Below are positions 11,790 through 24,054 of a DNA stretch of 64,000 bases, piece after piece. The position numbers and the translations under genes were made by a program. How positions within the stretch are numbered: position 1 is the stretch's first letter; each line of letters starts with the position of its first letter. Origin of the DNA: Bimuria novae-zelandiae CBS 107.79 (Eukaryota; Ascomycota; Dothideomycetes; Pleosporales; Didymosphaeriaceae); contig ML976720.1 in NCBI GenBank assembly GCA_010015655.1, positions 7,203 to 71,202 on the forward strand, written 5' to 3'. Under the pieces are notes generated by a model. It was not told where the DNA came from and made no database searches. It saw nothing but the letters and a program-made list of their open reading frames with translations.

Positions 11790-12279
11790 TAACGTGTTTC
11801 ACCAGTTATTGAGCCACACTAGTCACTAAGCCACCCCACCAAAACTAACGCAGCTTTCTGCACGATAGCTTAATAACGTAATAGTTAAATTTAATATAAA
11901 TAGATTAATATAATAGCTATAATCTCTAGGTATACTAAGTCCTTCTATGGCCTTGCTTATGGCAGTTGCTGCATGTAGGTGGTGCTCGTAATCGTCCTGC
12001 ACGGTCCTCCTACTCTACCTGCTAGAGCACCCTTTCAGCCTCTACAGCCAGCCTTCGACCTTCCTCAGCCTATAAAGCCCCTCCAGAGGCAATATACTGC
12101 CTACGCCTCTCCTGTCTTTGTCTACGACGTTAATTAGTAGCCTATAGTTTCCTAATATCTTCTGCTAGGAGAGTTACTATATTTATAGCATGCTAACAGC
12201 TCTTAACTAGCTGCCTAAGCATCTGGTGTGTAGGGCTCTAAGACAGTCGTTGTAAACGATCACGTATAAGCCTAGCCTG

Positions 12280-12680
12280 CTACTCAACCTGAGTAGTAGT
12301 GTGAGGCGTCTCAGCTGTCCATGCTGGCTCAGCGCCCGTCTGTAGTGGTGACGGTGTCCTGACTACAGTCAGGCATGAGAGGACCCGATCAGGACAGGTA
12401 GGCACCAGCCCTGTCGCTTGAAAGCCAGCCTTAATGTTCTGCTCTGTAAAAACAGCCCTACGTACACGTGGGTAGATTGACAGGAACTCTTCCTTGTCTA
12501 CATGATAGACACGCTGTCTGGCCAGCTCAGTCACTTCATGTCCGTACGCTGTCTTGAGAGGTGAGAAACAGCCGACATCTAAAGGCTGTAGGAGGTGGCT
12601 CGTATGGGCAGGCATACACAGGCTAATGATCCTGTGTGTCCTACAGTATTGATCGAACTCAGGGGTAGCATGGCTGCTAT
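12280..12680 (-). CDS. DDE transposase C-terminal part, truncated by the gap
   Basis: Reads from the assembly gap leftwards in one open frame of about 130 codons ending at a stop at 12280. It contains FDQYCRTHRIISLCMPAHT followed directly by SHLLQPLDVGCFSPLKTAYG, the region just after the second catalytic Asp in fungal Fot1/pogo DDE1 transposases. A tail with GFQATGLVP....RVLSCLTVVRTPSP, typical of that family, follows. The N-terminal helix-turn-helix and most of the DDE core lie in the gap. No stop interrupts this part, so the copy might be intact. Confidence 0.85.
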
Positions 12681-13460
12681 NNNNNNNNNNNNNNNNNNNN
12701 NNNNNNNNNNNNNNNNNNNNNNNNNNNNNNNNNNNNNNNNNNNNNNNNNNNNNNNNNNNNNNNNNNNNNNNNNNNNNNNNNNNNNNNNNNNNNNNNNNNN
12801 NNNNNNNNNNNNNNNNNNNNNNNNNNNNNNNNNNNNNNNNNNNNNNNNNNNNNNNNNNNNNNNNNNNNNNNNNNNNNNNNNNNNNNNNNNNNNNNNNNNN
12901 NNNNNNNNNNNNNNNNNNNNNNNNNNNNNNNNNNNNNNNNNNNNNNNNNNNNNNNNNNNNNNNNNNNNNNNNNNNNNNNNNNNNNNNNNNNNNNNNNNNN
13001 NNNNNNNNNNNNNNNNNNNNNNNNNNNNNNNNNNNNNNNNNNNNNNNNNNNNNNNNNNNNNNNNNNNNNNNNNNNNNNNNNNNNNNNNNNNNNNNNNNNN
13101 NNNNNNNNNNNNNNNNNNNNNNNNNNNNNNNNNNNNNNNNNNNNNNNNNNNNNNNNNNNNNNNNNNNNNNNNNNNNNNNNNNNNNNNNNNNNNNNNNNNN
13201 NNNNNNNNNNNNNNNNNNNNNNNNNNNNNNNNNNNNNNNNNNNNNNNNNNNNNNNNNNNNNNNNNNNNNNNNNNNNNNNNNNNNNNNNNNNNNNNNNNNN
13301 NNNNNNNNNNNNNNNNNNNNNNNNNNNNNNNNNNNNNNNNNNNNNNNNNNNNNNNNNNNNNNNNNNNNNNNNNNNNNNNNNNNNNNNNNNNNNNNNNNNN
13401 NNNNNNNNNNNNNNNNNNNNNNNNNNNNNNNNNNNNNNNNNNNNNNNNNNNNNNNNNNNN
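12681..13460. other. assembly gap (780 N)
   Basis: A run of N inside the DDE transposon above. Frames read through it are meaningless. Confidence 1.
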
Positions 13461-13600
13461 GATAGAGCTAGCCTGGCTTCCTTTTCAAGCTGGCGGGTGC
13501 GTTGTGTGGTGGGCATCGTGGGTGTTGTGTAGAGACGCGTCGCGATCTTGGTGGGGTGGCTCAGTGACTGGTGTGGCTCAATGACTAGTGAAACACGTTA

Positions 13601-14060
13601 TGCCAACGCGCGCTTAGTAAGAACTTTAAGAGTAAAAATACCCTACGTACGACTATTATTAACGCGTGCCGTAGAGTTCTAGAACTTAAAATAGCACTCT
13701 TTAAGCCAGCTATAATCTGCGAAGGACTCTTTTTAGATTTATAGTCTATAATTAAGACGCACCTTGAACGTCAGCACACGACACAAATACTAATAAAAAG
13801 CAAGACGCTTATAGAGGACTAGTACTACCTGGACTACTGCTATAACAGTAATAGAAGAGATCGAGGGGGATTTAGAGGGGGATTTAGAGGTGGATTTAGA
13901 GGAGGATTTAGAGGCGGAGGTGGATTTAGTAATAGATTCTAAGGAGGCTAAGCAAGTAATAAAGGTAGTTAGCGCTTTAATAGCTATAATAGCGCACGTG
14001 GATTCACGCCACGCTAGAAGAAGAAGTGTTTTATCTACTAAAAGGAAGGCTACTAGTTAA
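13601..14060 (+). pseudogene. Copia-2 Gag C-terminus: GGFR repeats and zinc knuckle
   Basis: After the nested element the Gag frame resumes. From about 13866 to 13930 a 12-bp tandem unit (GGATTTAGAGGN) encodes five GGFR repeats, an RGG-box-like RNA-binding tail, then a short FNSYNSARGFTPR segment. A degraded retroviral zinc knuckle follows near 14020-14050 (KKCFIY.KEGC, the second Cys changed by TGC-to-TAC/TAT type mutation). RGG-type repeats next to a CCHC knuckle fit nucleic-acid binding by Gag. Confidence 0.75.
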
Positions 14061-14399
14061 CTAACTATATAAATAAAGAACGTAAGGCCGCCTGCGCGCA
14101 GTTCTTTTCTACATGTTACTTTACAGACACATAACTGCTTATAGACTTCTCCGTGTACCTTACGGAGTATGAAGGAATTAAACACGCGACCTAGTACAAC
14201 TAAGAAGGCTAGAGAGAAGAGGAAGTCTATAAGAATAAGGATAATAATAATAGCGTTATAGCTACGTACGTTAAATAATAATTCTTTAAGGAATAATGCC
14301 TCGCAGATTAAGCATTCCTGCACTATATCTCTAGCGATAATATTTATAGCAAACGCGCACTGTCAACGCTAGCGTCGCAGTTTCTTATTAAGGACTAAT

Positions 14400-15560
14400 A
14401 CGCGCGATCCGTGTACTAGGGAATCCTGCCTAATACTGGCGCCGCCAATGTATCCACGGTTGGCAGGGAACAATACCTCGCGCTAACACGAGAAGACCTA
14501 ACAATCACGATAGACATATCCATGGCAGGAAAAGCGTCTATTAAATTCGGCAAGGGCAGTGTTACCGCGTCTATTAGCACCGCGCAGGTCTCTACGGAGA
14601 TTAGGAAAATTAATTTTAAAGTGCTTAAAGCGCCTACACTGTTCCTGCTATGCCTTGCAAATATAGACAGGCTAAATGTCTATTTTAACAACACCACGGA
14701 TAAGCTTGTACAAGGAGAACACCGCACCCCAGTAATCCGTAAATAGGGACATCTATAGTTTTATCTTAATAAGAGAGAGCGCGCAACAATGTTTCTAATA
14801 GAAACTAAGTTAAAATAGCTATATTACTAGTTCGGGCACCTAGCTATTATATAACTTGTTAAGCTATTAAAGAACGCCAGTCACAACAACTTTAAAGAAA
14901 GAACTTTTAAGGAAATTATAAAGTTCTATTATTATTATTAACTAAATAGCTCCGCGCCGCGCTAATTTAAGTTCACCCTTAAAGATAACTACTACTTTAA
15001 CTACAAAATCCTTATTAACGTAATATACCTAGGCAATAAGCCCGTACTACACGTGATTAATAAGTCTACTGCGTTTTAAGGCGCGAAGTTCCTCAGCGCT
15101 ATTTCGGCCAAGGAGACGTGGCAGGCACTACAGATGTTATGGATTAACACCTACCAAGGCCCGCCAGATATTATTACACATGATGCAGGCACTAACTTCG
15201 CGAGCGTAGAGTTCCACGCTAAGGTAAAGATTATAGGAGTAACGTGCAAACAAGTGCCTACGGAGGCGCACTAGTCTATAGGTAAGACTAAGAGGTATTA
15301 TGCGCCCCTACGCCGCGCATAGGATATACTCTATATTAAGCTCGCTAGCACTATGTCCGACAAAGCGATCCTCTAGATAGCTATAAAAGCTATTAATAAT
15401 ACGGCTGGCCCTAACAGGCTAGTCCCGACTTTGCTGGTCTTTAGGGCGTACCTACGTATAATAATAGAGTCACCGCCGTTACCGTTAATAGTTAAGCGTA
15501 GCAAGGCTATTTAAAAGGTAATAAAAACTCTATGTAAGATTGCTATAAAGCGCTAGGTCG
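14400..15560 (+). pseudogene. Copia-2 protease / pre-integrase / integrase
   Basis: Plus-strand motifs in order are: GILPNTGAANVSTVG (protease region), an open stretch at 14522-14746 with APTLFLLCLANIDRLNVYFNNTT (before the pre-integrase domain), then FGHLAIIQLVKLLKNA and CQLNSSAPR-like remains (zinc-binding HHCC region). From about 15080 come GAKFLSAISAKETWQALQ and WINTYQGPPDIITHDAGTNF, the integrase core with its second Asp, then VPTEAH.SIGKTKRYYAPLRRA. Copia order (integrase before RT) is confirmed by RT at 19480. Confidence 0.88.
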
Positions 15561-16107
15561 CGGACACCTTAAACACCTAAAATAGATCTACTTCTAAAGA
15601 TGTACTCGCACTCTCGCTACAAAGCAAGGTTTTAATCTAGAGAGAAAGTGATAGCTAGAATAGCCTGTACAAAATCGCTAGCATAGATGGCCACAACGTC
15701 ACTATTAACATGGTTAATAGTCCAACAATATTTAGATTAACTATTATTAAGCTATACTATAGACTAGACTACTTCTAGAGTGACCCTAATGCGCCACACG
15801 CACTGCATAAGCCACCTATAAATATAAAAGTACCTATAGTAGCGTAACCGCGCAAGAGAGGCTATTCTCTAGGATTAAAAAATAAGCGCAAGGCAAATGT
15901 GTACATAACGGAGAAGGAGGAGGCCGCCTATAAGCTAGCGATTAAGCTACGCAACGATAGGGTCATCACGACCCTAGGCGCACCCTTTAAGGCGTCTAAT
16001 AATTAAGAGATTAGTAACCTCGTAGGCCGTGGAGTGTTTAAGTTTAAACTGTACGATGAGGAATTGCACGGCGGGATCCGAATTTTCAAATCGCGTCTTA
16101 TACGAGA

Positions 16108-19100
16108 CAGTGATGTTCACGGATGGATTGGATATCCATCCATGCAAAATCCACAAAATCCATGGAAATCTAATCCATCCGTTTTAAGCTTATTATATTC
16201 CACTATTGGACGCTACAGATGTCGCAAAAGCTTATTCTAGCGTTTAGTATTAAGTATATCCATCTTAATAGCTATTTTAGTATTAAGAATCGTTACTTTA
16301 GCCACGCAGGCACTCGAACTAGATAACACATTAACACCCTATTAACAATATAGCAGAAATAGATTAATAAAGTGCCTTAGTATTTTAATATAGGAGAAAA
16401 GAGCACTATAAAAAACAGCGCGTAAAGTTCTAGTCTAATATCTCCTTATCTATATTATCTAATTTGTCTAAGTCCTCCACAAAGTTATTACTAATCTTAA
16501 TTAATCCTGCCCTCTCCCATGAAGCCATACACTCGTGATGCCCTATAATATCGTTACTAAGACGATTACGGGGCTTTGTAATGAGGTTACCTGCGCCGCT
16601 GAAAGCTCTCTCAGGTCCATCGCTCATAGGCATGGCAGAAAGTACGTTAAGAGCTATCTAAGATACTCTTGGCTAGCGTCGTCGTTGCTCATCCTATTGC
16701 CACCAAATAAAAGGAGGAACATTAATAGCGAACTAAGAGAGCTTAAGGTACTTTACTAACTTATTACTATTTGCTTATTATTTCTTATTTACCTTTGCTT
16801 AACCTTTTCGCGTAAAGGTCTCCTATCTTAAGAGCGCTTAGGCGGTCTTAGAAGAAGATAGGTTTATCTCTTATTAGTTAAGTGTTGTTCTATCCTTGTA
16901 ATTACGGTTATATAGCTCTTCGATCTATCCTTGTGCGATACCTGGCCAAGTTAGATGCTCTATTGCCTATTGAGAACGGATGTAATCCATGCCCCGGGTA
17001 GGATCTAAGACGATTGCCACCGTGTAGGCCAGAGACTCTGTAAATAAGGTGTAGTACTTCGATGCCGTCTCCTAGCCTTTGTAAAGACGCTGTTTAAGCT
17101 GGATATCTCTATCTGTTCGTGCTTAAAGTTCTTGAGCTTCGAGGTCTGTTAGGAGATTATCTAGCGAAGTGTATAACTATCTAATATTACTATACTCTTA
17201 AGGATCGTCGTTGCTATTGCTAAGATAACTTTAGAGGCGCAAAGTAAGCTCGTTTAGAGGTTTAAGAAGCTTAAGATTCTCCTTTAAGTACTGCTACTTG
17301 GCCATAGAAAGACAGAGATCTAGTTAATAGTAGCTAATAGATTAACTCTACTAGCTGCCACTTTGCCGCTGCAATCCAGTATTATTAAGAGACTGTAATT
17401 TATCTCTATAAAAGTTGTTAAGCACCTCTTCAAGCACTATAGCTCGCTTAATTATTAGGTATGTAGAATTCTAGCGGGTGGCGTTACTAAGTATTAACTA
17501 TAAAGGTCTTATAAGGCCATCCGATCGCACCCATCCAGGATAAACTTCCTAAGTAGCAATGAACCTGGCGTTTCTTAAGGTGTTTTTCCTAATCTATTTA
17601 ATAATATTGCGAAGCTTTCTAATAGTCCCATAAGCTTTATATTGCTTGAAAAATGCCACCTTCTCTACCCGAGTTGGGCCGCCAATATTAGCTCCGAACA
17701 TTAGCGCTTTCGCGACAAGGTTAAAGATATACCCTATACACCTTATACGCTACTACTTAGGGTTAAAGTTAAGCTAATTTTCCCTAAAAATCTCCCCTAG
17801 AGCGTCTATTGCCGTATTATTAGCTACGGCGTTGTTGGAGGTAAGATATCCTACGCGGTCTTAAAGCCCCTAGTAAGAGATAACCCCCTATAGCGATGCC
17901 GCAATATTTCTACTAGTATAGGCATCTTTTATAGCTTTAAGAGCAAGGAGAAGGTTTCGTAGATTACCTTTCTTATTAAGAAACTATGCGACAACACCAT
18001 TATACGACTTATTATTACTAGAAGTCTATAAGTCGAAGGCTAGGTGAATCTTCGTGATGGCTCGGTCCAGGTGGGCAGTAACCACATCCTTTAAACGTGC
18101 GTACTCCACGGAGATCCTACGCCTTATTATATTACGAGATGGGATTGCGCGAGGCATCTTTGTAGCTAAATTAAGATACTAAAACACCTTACAGAGCTCC
18201 TTAGTATCCAGCTTAACGAAGGGTATCCTGCTTATAATAATCTATCTAACTAAAAGTCAATGGAACTTATTAACGTTAAAGGAAGACGCCACAGCATTAA
18301 TAGTAGCTAAACTTTCTAGAGAAGATATATTAAGCGCGAACTAATTTATCTTATCCTGCCCTATAAGGGGCTAACAATTTAGATTAAAGATCTTATGTTT
18401 CTTAAGATGGCTGGCAACTGACCTACACCCCTTTCTTATATTAAGGATCTTCGCCTTAAAGCAGTCGATATAGCACGGTTTATATAAGAAGAACCAAGTA
18501 AATGTCTTCTTATCCGTGCTTTTAAGTGGGACGCCGTACTTCCAGATCTATAAGTTAAGCCTCCCTTTAGGATTATATACCTTAGTATAAGTGTTAAACG
18601 CCTAGTTGTTAGTAAGGTTAACCTAGGAGTAATTAAAGCTTAATATCTTAATCTCGCGGCGTCTCGTGGCATGTATAAAGTCTCTAGCTAATACTAATTA
18701 AATTAGGGTAGTATGTTGCGAAGTTAATTCTGATGCCTCTAATTAAGAATTAAGCCAATTATTAACACTAGTATCTATAGTAACGGGGTTAGTAATAGAG
18801 CCACAAACATCGTTAATAGATATACTAAGTAACTATAAGTTTATACCGTACGTACTGCTACTTTGCTGGCCACTTTAAGTTAATAGAACGGATAGTTATA
18901 GGGAGTCTTGTAAGTCTGGCACTAACGCTACTTCTGGCGCCCGGACACGCTTACGGGTTTGCGACAACGCAGAATTTAACTTAATCTATTATTTTACCCC
19001 TTTAATAGGCGTCTTAATAGCCTCTAAAGCTTCTATAATTATTAGCGTAGGTAGGGAGACACTAGGTGGCTCTAGAGAGGTCCTTGTGCGTTGGTGCCGT

Positions 19101-19475
19101 AGGCGCTCGCCATTTAACTAAAGGCGTATTTTACTAGATAATTAGATAACTAGCAAAGATAAGTCGCGGGATTTAAGAAAATACTAAATAAAAGTAGCTT
19201 TAACCGTTTTAGAGCTATTAAACAGGTGTTGTAGAAGTTTCGTTAAACTAGGTAAGGTTAAGTTTAGATATTGCGATTTTTTGGGTCGCTTGCCTCAACA
19301 AGCCACAGGAAAACTATTAGACGACGAAACTACTAATTTAATACCTTAATTAGGTCTAGACGACGCCTAATTAGGTATAGAACAATCTACGTGGATGGAT
19401 TGGATTTCCATGGGCTGTTTGGATTGGATGGATATGGATGGATTCGTTAATCCAATCCATCCATGGACATCACTG
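16108..19475 (-). mobile_element. hAT-1: hAT transposon nested in Copia-2 reverse transcriptase
   Basis: Termini CAGTGATGTYCAYGGATGG form inverted repeats of about 26 bp with GGATGGAT-type subterminal repeats. The 8-bp flanks are ATACGAGA (16100-16107) and GTACGAGA (19476-19483), a target duplication differing by one transition. Joining the flanks restores the Copia-2 RT frame (LIRD... into REVKGKTTKPYEKSRLV). The transposase lies on the minus strand: a BED zinc finger near 18540-18390 (IWKYGVPL, FTWFF, CYIDC, SHLKKHK) and the dimerisation domain at 16633-16430. It is 3368 bp with RIP-mutated interior and clean ends. Confidence 0.93.
16430..16633 (-). pseudogene. hAT-1 transposase dimerisation domain
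   Basis: An uninterrupted 67-codon stretch reads MPMSDGPERAFSGAGNLIT, then NRLSNDIIGHHECMASWERAG. This is the C-terminal hAT dimerisation motif (family pattern MS..PERVFS.A...I...R..L....IE..E....W). It is the only long open part of the hAT-1 transposase; the rest is broken by stops. Confidence 0.9.
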
Positions 19476-19479
19476 GTAC

Positions 19480-20890
19480 GAGAGGTCAAAGGAAAAACAA
19501 CCAAGCCCTACGAGAAATCCCGTCTAGTCATCCAAGGCTACCAGGACCATAGCAAGGAAGCTATCTTAATATAGTCTCTAACTATTTAACGCTGTAGCTA
19601 GCGTCTGATTATAGCCCTAGCGCCTAAACTTATATAACGTGACATAACTATTAAGCTGCGCAATATAACGCAGGCATATCCTTAAGCGTAGATAAATCTC
19701 TAGAGGACGATTCTCGCACATCTCCCCTCGGAACTAGTGTTGAAATATCCGGAAGGCACGCTGCTTTACGTGATTAAACCACTGTATAGGATCGCGGAGG
19801 CAGGGGTTTATTAGTAGACAACGTACTACGGACACCACCGTAAGGAATTAGACATGTCTATATTAACGTACGACCCTTACTTATTAGTTATAAACGGGGA
19901 CGTAGACGCCTTCGGACTTATTAGTATACAGACTAATAATACCCTTATGCTTAGGATAGTCGTATTCTCGTTGCTTAAAGAGAAAAAGCTCAAGGACGCA
20001 TAGTTTTAATTAAAGCTAAAGACTATCCTAACGCTAGGCGTGCAACTGGACTTTAATAATTATAAGCTTAAGATAGAAAATAGCGAAGCGATCTTGAACC
20101 TTAAGCAGAAGGGACAAGGAGGAAAGATTAAGCTTATTAATATTAATGCTCTTAATCGCGCGTAATAGTACACTAAATAGCGCGCCCGCGGGGCGTATAT
20201 CGCATTAACATGTTAACTAGAAGTGTCTTTTAACTTGTCTGTGGCAGCTTAAGCGCAGTAACCTTTAGATAAAGACATTAAGGTGCTTAACAAGCGCCTT
20301 AAATAGCAGATAGAGAATCTTAACTGTGGACTACGCTACGTACCCGTTAACCTTATTAACGCTAAACTAATAGTATTCGTGGACGGCTCCTTTGCTAATA
20401 ATAAGGACCTTAGCTCGTAGCTAGACTTTATACTCATGCTTGTTAATAAGTCTACAGATGTCGATAATACCTTTACAATCTATAGCAACGTGATATACTA
20501 TAGCTTAACAAAGTGTAAGCGTGTTATACAGAGCGTACTAGCCTCTAAGATCTATGGCATAGTTAACGGGTTTAACATAGGCGTTGCTATTGCTACTACC
20601 TTATAGATAATTATAGAGCGCCTTAGTCTGCCTGCAGTTCCCTTAGTTATTTATATAGACTCGTACTCCCTATACGAGTGCCTTGTAAAGCTTGGGACGA
20701 CTAAGGAAAAGCGCCTTATAATTAACATCATAGCACTGCGCCAGTCATACAAACGCCGCGAGATTATAGAGATCTAATAGATTAATAGTAAAGACAACCC
20801 TGCGGACGCTTTCACGAAGGCATCACCAAACCGCGCCTTAGAACGATTTATTAATAGTAATAAGGTAATAGTCCAAGTTAAGGGCTAGGT
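19480..20890 (+). pseudogene. Copia-2 reverse transcriptase and RNase H
   Basis: Begins REVKGKTTKPYEKSRLVIQG, the Copia RT entry motif (K.R.V..G), then LIIALAP, YPEGTLLYVIKPLYRIAEAG and DPYLLV. The active-site pair reads QTNNTLML at about 19934-19957 instead of the expected TDD, consistent with GAC-to-AAT changes. RNase H follows: FVDGSFANNKDLSS, YSLTKCKRVIQSVLASKIYG, IDSYSLYECLVKLGT and NPADAFTKASPNRALERFI near 20810-20860. Stops are scattered through it. Confidence 0.9.
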
Positions 20891-20982
20891 GTAGAGACCT
20901 ACGATCTCTGCCTAGCGCATTCGAGTTTAGATGTTCGATCTTTTATGTGTACAATTAATATCGAGAAAGAAAAGACTTCTAG

Positions 20983-21243
20983 TGTCGGATTAATAATCTT
21001 AAAGGCCTTAGGCGTGTTATAAGGAATGCGTGTGTAGAGGAGCGAGCATCCCGTTAATAGTTATCAAGACCTCTGTCGTGTTGCGAAACACTACATGTGT
21101 GGAGCGAGCCCCATATGGGACTAGCTTCCATACCCCGCGATGTACTTCGCTCCTCAGTAGATAGAACGAACAATCAATAATCAATCTTCGAATGTAATCC
21201 GTTTTCAGTTCCTTTCCTTTCACTAGTGAGAGCCTATCCAACA
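20983..21243 (+). repeat. Copia-2 3' LTR
   Basis: 261 bp. The inner (left) third is mutated (AATCTTAAAGGCCTTAGGCG against AATCTCAAAGGCCTCAGGCG); the outer (right) third is clean. A purine tract at about 20963-20974 precedes it. Confidence 0.95.
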
Positions 21244-21248
21244 ATCTA

Positions 21249-22105
21249 CTAGATTAAAAATTTAATATAAGAAAAAATAATAATAAAGAGGTTAAAGAAG
21301 GGGGGTTAACAAAGACCTATTTAAGGAACTAAAAAACCATTAATAGGAACTAATAAAGAAGTCCTTAAAAAATAATTAAAAGGCTAATATACGAAAGTAG
21401 CATTAATCTCTCTGCAAGAAGTCTCTAGAGACTTTAAAAGAAGGTAGGATATAGGATAAATACCTCTATTATTAAACCGCTTTTAAATAAGTAAAAGTCA
21501 AAACTAGGCTAAATTTCGCCAAGACTTTTGAAAATATTATCGAAAATATTAACTCAAATAAAGGTATAGTTTCTCATCAGTCACCAATCGAAGGCGGTTA
21601 CGCGGCCAGGACAGAATCCTATAGAATAAGGGAAAGTTCTATAGTACATTCGAAAATTGTAAATACCTGCCCTAAAACTTAGTCCTTTAAAATGTAAAAT
21701 ATAAAAAATTGTAGTAAAGATTGCTATTAATCTTTTACAATTTTAATTTTTAAATGACTATATTACTAACTTAGTTATAGCCCTCGATATCGTTATTCAA
21801 GTTTAGGAATTAACTTAGACAGGATGGAGATCTAAATTAGTTATTACTAAAATGCCTAAAATAATTATAGTTTCACTAATAAATAATATCTTAATAGAAA
21901 CCTAAATCCTCTTATTAAGCCTTTAATAAAAAGTGGCATGTTTAAGTCTTTTTTTTTGTTTCAATATTTTATAAATATATTACTATGTATTATATATTTT
22001 TAAGACTATATATAGTACCTTAGACTAATTACTATATAATAGATTGAAAATTTTAACAAGATAGCATTCCTCACCAGAAAATCCCTAATGTTTTAAGGTA
22101 GTTTG
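21249..22105. other. RIP-degraded AT-rich DNA between Copia-2 and Gypsy-A
   Basis: No recognisable gene. A patch at 21555-21670 has more normal composition but no open frame or motif I can name. Confidence 0.55.
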
Positions 22106-22266
22106 TGTAATGGACTACGTCCAGTTGTTGTCTCGGATCCTTAACCCTCGGTTATGCGAACCCTAGATATATAAGTTTAATGCCTAAAGCTTAACTTTAG
22201 ACTTTTTATTAAATTTATAAGTATTTTTTTAGTACCTTTAGCTTCTTAAGCATCTAGCTTTTTATA
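22106..22266 (+). repeat. Gypsy-A 5' LTR
   Basis: 161 bp; clean at the outer end (TCCTTAACCCTCGGTTATGC) and mutated at the inner end (CATCTAGCTTTTTATA for CACCCAGCCCCTTACA). Confidence 0.9.
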
Positions 22267-24054
22267 TTAAATTTAATTACTTCTACCGGTCGCGGGACAA
22301 GTAGATTTTAAATATAACTATAAACTAAAGCTATAAAGTAGCACACGAAGTTAAAAGGACTTACGTAAATAAATACTATAAGGGTAACGCCTAGACCTAT
22401 AAGGAGGTAAAACCTTCCCTAGTAAGTAATTAAAAAAGAGCCGTAATATATACTTAATACTAGCAAGACTATCTTTGCTAAATAAAGAAGTTATAAAAAT
22501 AAAAATAAGACCTTTTACTAAAGGTCCGCGTCTTAACGCGAATAATTATACGTAGCGAGTATTTAGCTTATAAAGAAGTAATAGCTAAAGAAATAAAAGA
22601 ATAGCCTCCCTATTTATAACTAAAGTGTAGGTATTAGGAGTTAATAAAAATAAAATATAATAATTCCTAAGCAAGATTAAAGCACTTATTAACCTTTAGG
22701 ATACCTTTTAAACTTTATTATAAAAAGTAAGAGGACTAACTAAAGAAATAGTAAAGAAGCGCTAAAAGCCCCTAATAATATAATAATACTCTTAAGAGAC
22801 AGGAGGTATGAATTAGCTATTAAAAATAGACTAATAGATAGAGCTACTAAAGACATTAATAGTAGAGCTTATTTTAAACTAAGGAAGAAGCCGCTATCCT
22901 AAGATTCTTAACTTAGCTTACTTTAATAATAAATAACGAGATTACTGCCGCTTTAGAATAGTAATATAATATAAGTTTTAATAGATAAGGACTACCTTAG
23001 AAATATATCTAAATATATTATTAGTTAATTAACAGGATATATAGTGACGGTGGGAATTACGTATCTAGACTACTATCTAGGATACACTAAAGCTAATCTC
23101 TAGAAGTTATTAGACTATAACTTCTATAACTACCTAGCGAAAGAAATCGTACGTAACTACTTACTTATAATATTATAAGGGAACTAGAAGCTTCGTAACT
23201 TTAACCTTAACTTTAAGAACTACGCTATAGAAGCTAAGGAGTATAGTTAAGAAATTTTAAAAAACTTATACCTTTAAAGCCTCTATAAGGAGTTATAAGA
23301 CTAAATAGTTATAATAAATATAAATAATAATTTAGACCTATTAGAGGTCTAGAAAAGAGTTAATATAATTAAAAAAAAATCTCTTCTAAAATATATTATA
23401 ACTACTAAAGTTTTCTACCAAGAACGGGGCACCAGACGAGATAGATTAGAAACCTACCTAAGCTAACCCTACAAGGATGTCTAGCCGACGAAGCTAAGAT
23501 AGAAAACATTAGGCAATAGAGAAAGTTATAAGATATAGGTCTATTAACACCTATAAATAAGCCACGTAGGTGTCGCGCAAGGTAATATAAACCTGTAAAA
23601 GAATAGTTTCTATTTTTATTATAGAGATATAGAACACCGCGTAAAGTAGTATAAACTTTTATTTATAATAAAGCTAGCACAAGTTCGCGCCGCTATATTC
23701 GCTACTAAGGAATCTTTTAATAAAGAGTTTAATATAGTCTTTATTAATTTAGAAAACTAGATCCTCCTAGTAACAGTCGCCGCTAAGAGGCAAAAGTAAG
23801 AAAAGGATAAAAAATAAGTTTTAATAACCTTTAAAGGCTATAGCTAGACTTAATATTAATAACAGTACACTTGCTTAGTAATAAAATTATATTTAAATTA
23901 ATAATAATTAATTTAGGATATTTAACTTTTAAATTTCTATTAGAAATATTTATAATAAAAGACTACTTACAGTGCAAAAACCTACCCTATCTATAAGAGG
24001 TTATTAGTATTAAAGGCATGCGACTCTTCGTACGCAAAGTAGTCTAACTAAAAA

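Larger units (their letters stand above)
11792..13598 (-). mobile_element. Fot1/Molly-like DDE transposon with assembly gap, nested in Copia-2 Gag
   Basis: Ends are inverted repeats beginning ACGTGTTTCAC and containing GAGCCACAC and GAGCCACCCCACC subrepeats, flanked by TA (11790-11791 and 13599-13600). The element is about 1.8 kb if the N run is correctly sized. Parts have normal GC and open reading frame, unlike its surroundings, although the 11870-11960 stretch is mutated, so it is a younger or locally RIP-spared copy. Confidence 0.88.
7651..21243 (+). mobile_element. Copia-2, full-length Copia retrotransposon with three nested DNA transposons
   Basis: LTRs of 261 bp (7651-7911 and 20983-21243) start TGTCGGATTA and end TATCYAACA; an exact duplication ATCTA lies at 7646-7650 and 21244-21248. 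Orientation is plus: a purine tract (GAGAAAGAAAAG) precedes the right LTR, and Gag, zinc knuckle, protease, integrase, RT and RNase H follow in that order. Insertions at 8981-11116, 11792-13598 and 16108-19475 split it; without them it would be about 6.3 kb, taking the 780-N gap at face value. All parts except the LTR edges are heavily RIP-mutated, so it is non-autonomous. Confidence 0.95.

Noticed and set aside
12595..13584. Long open frames on both strands spanning the N run
   Set aside because: They exist only because N codons contain no stops; the real coding sequence there is the minus-strand transposase end.
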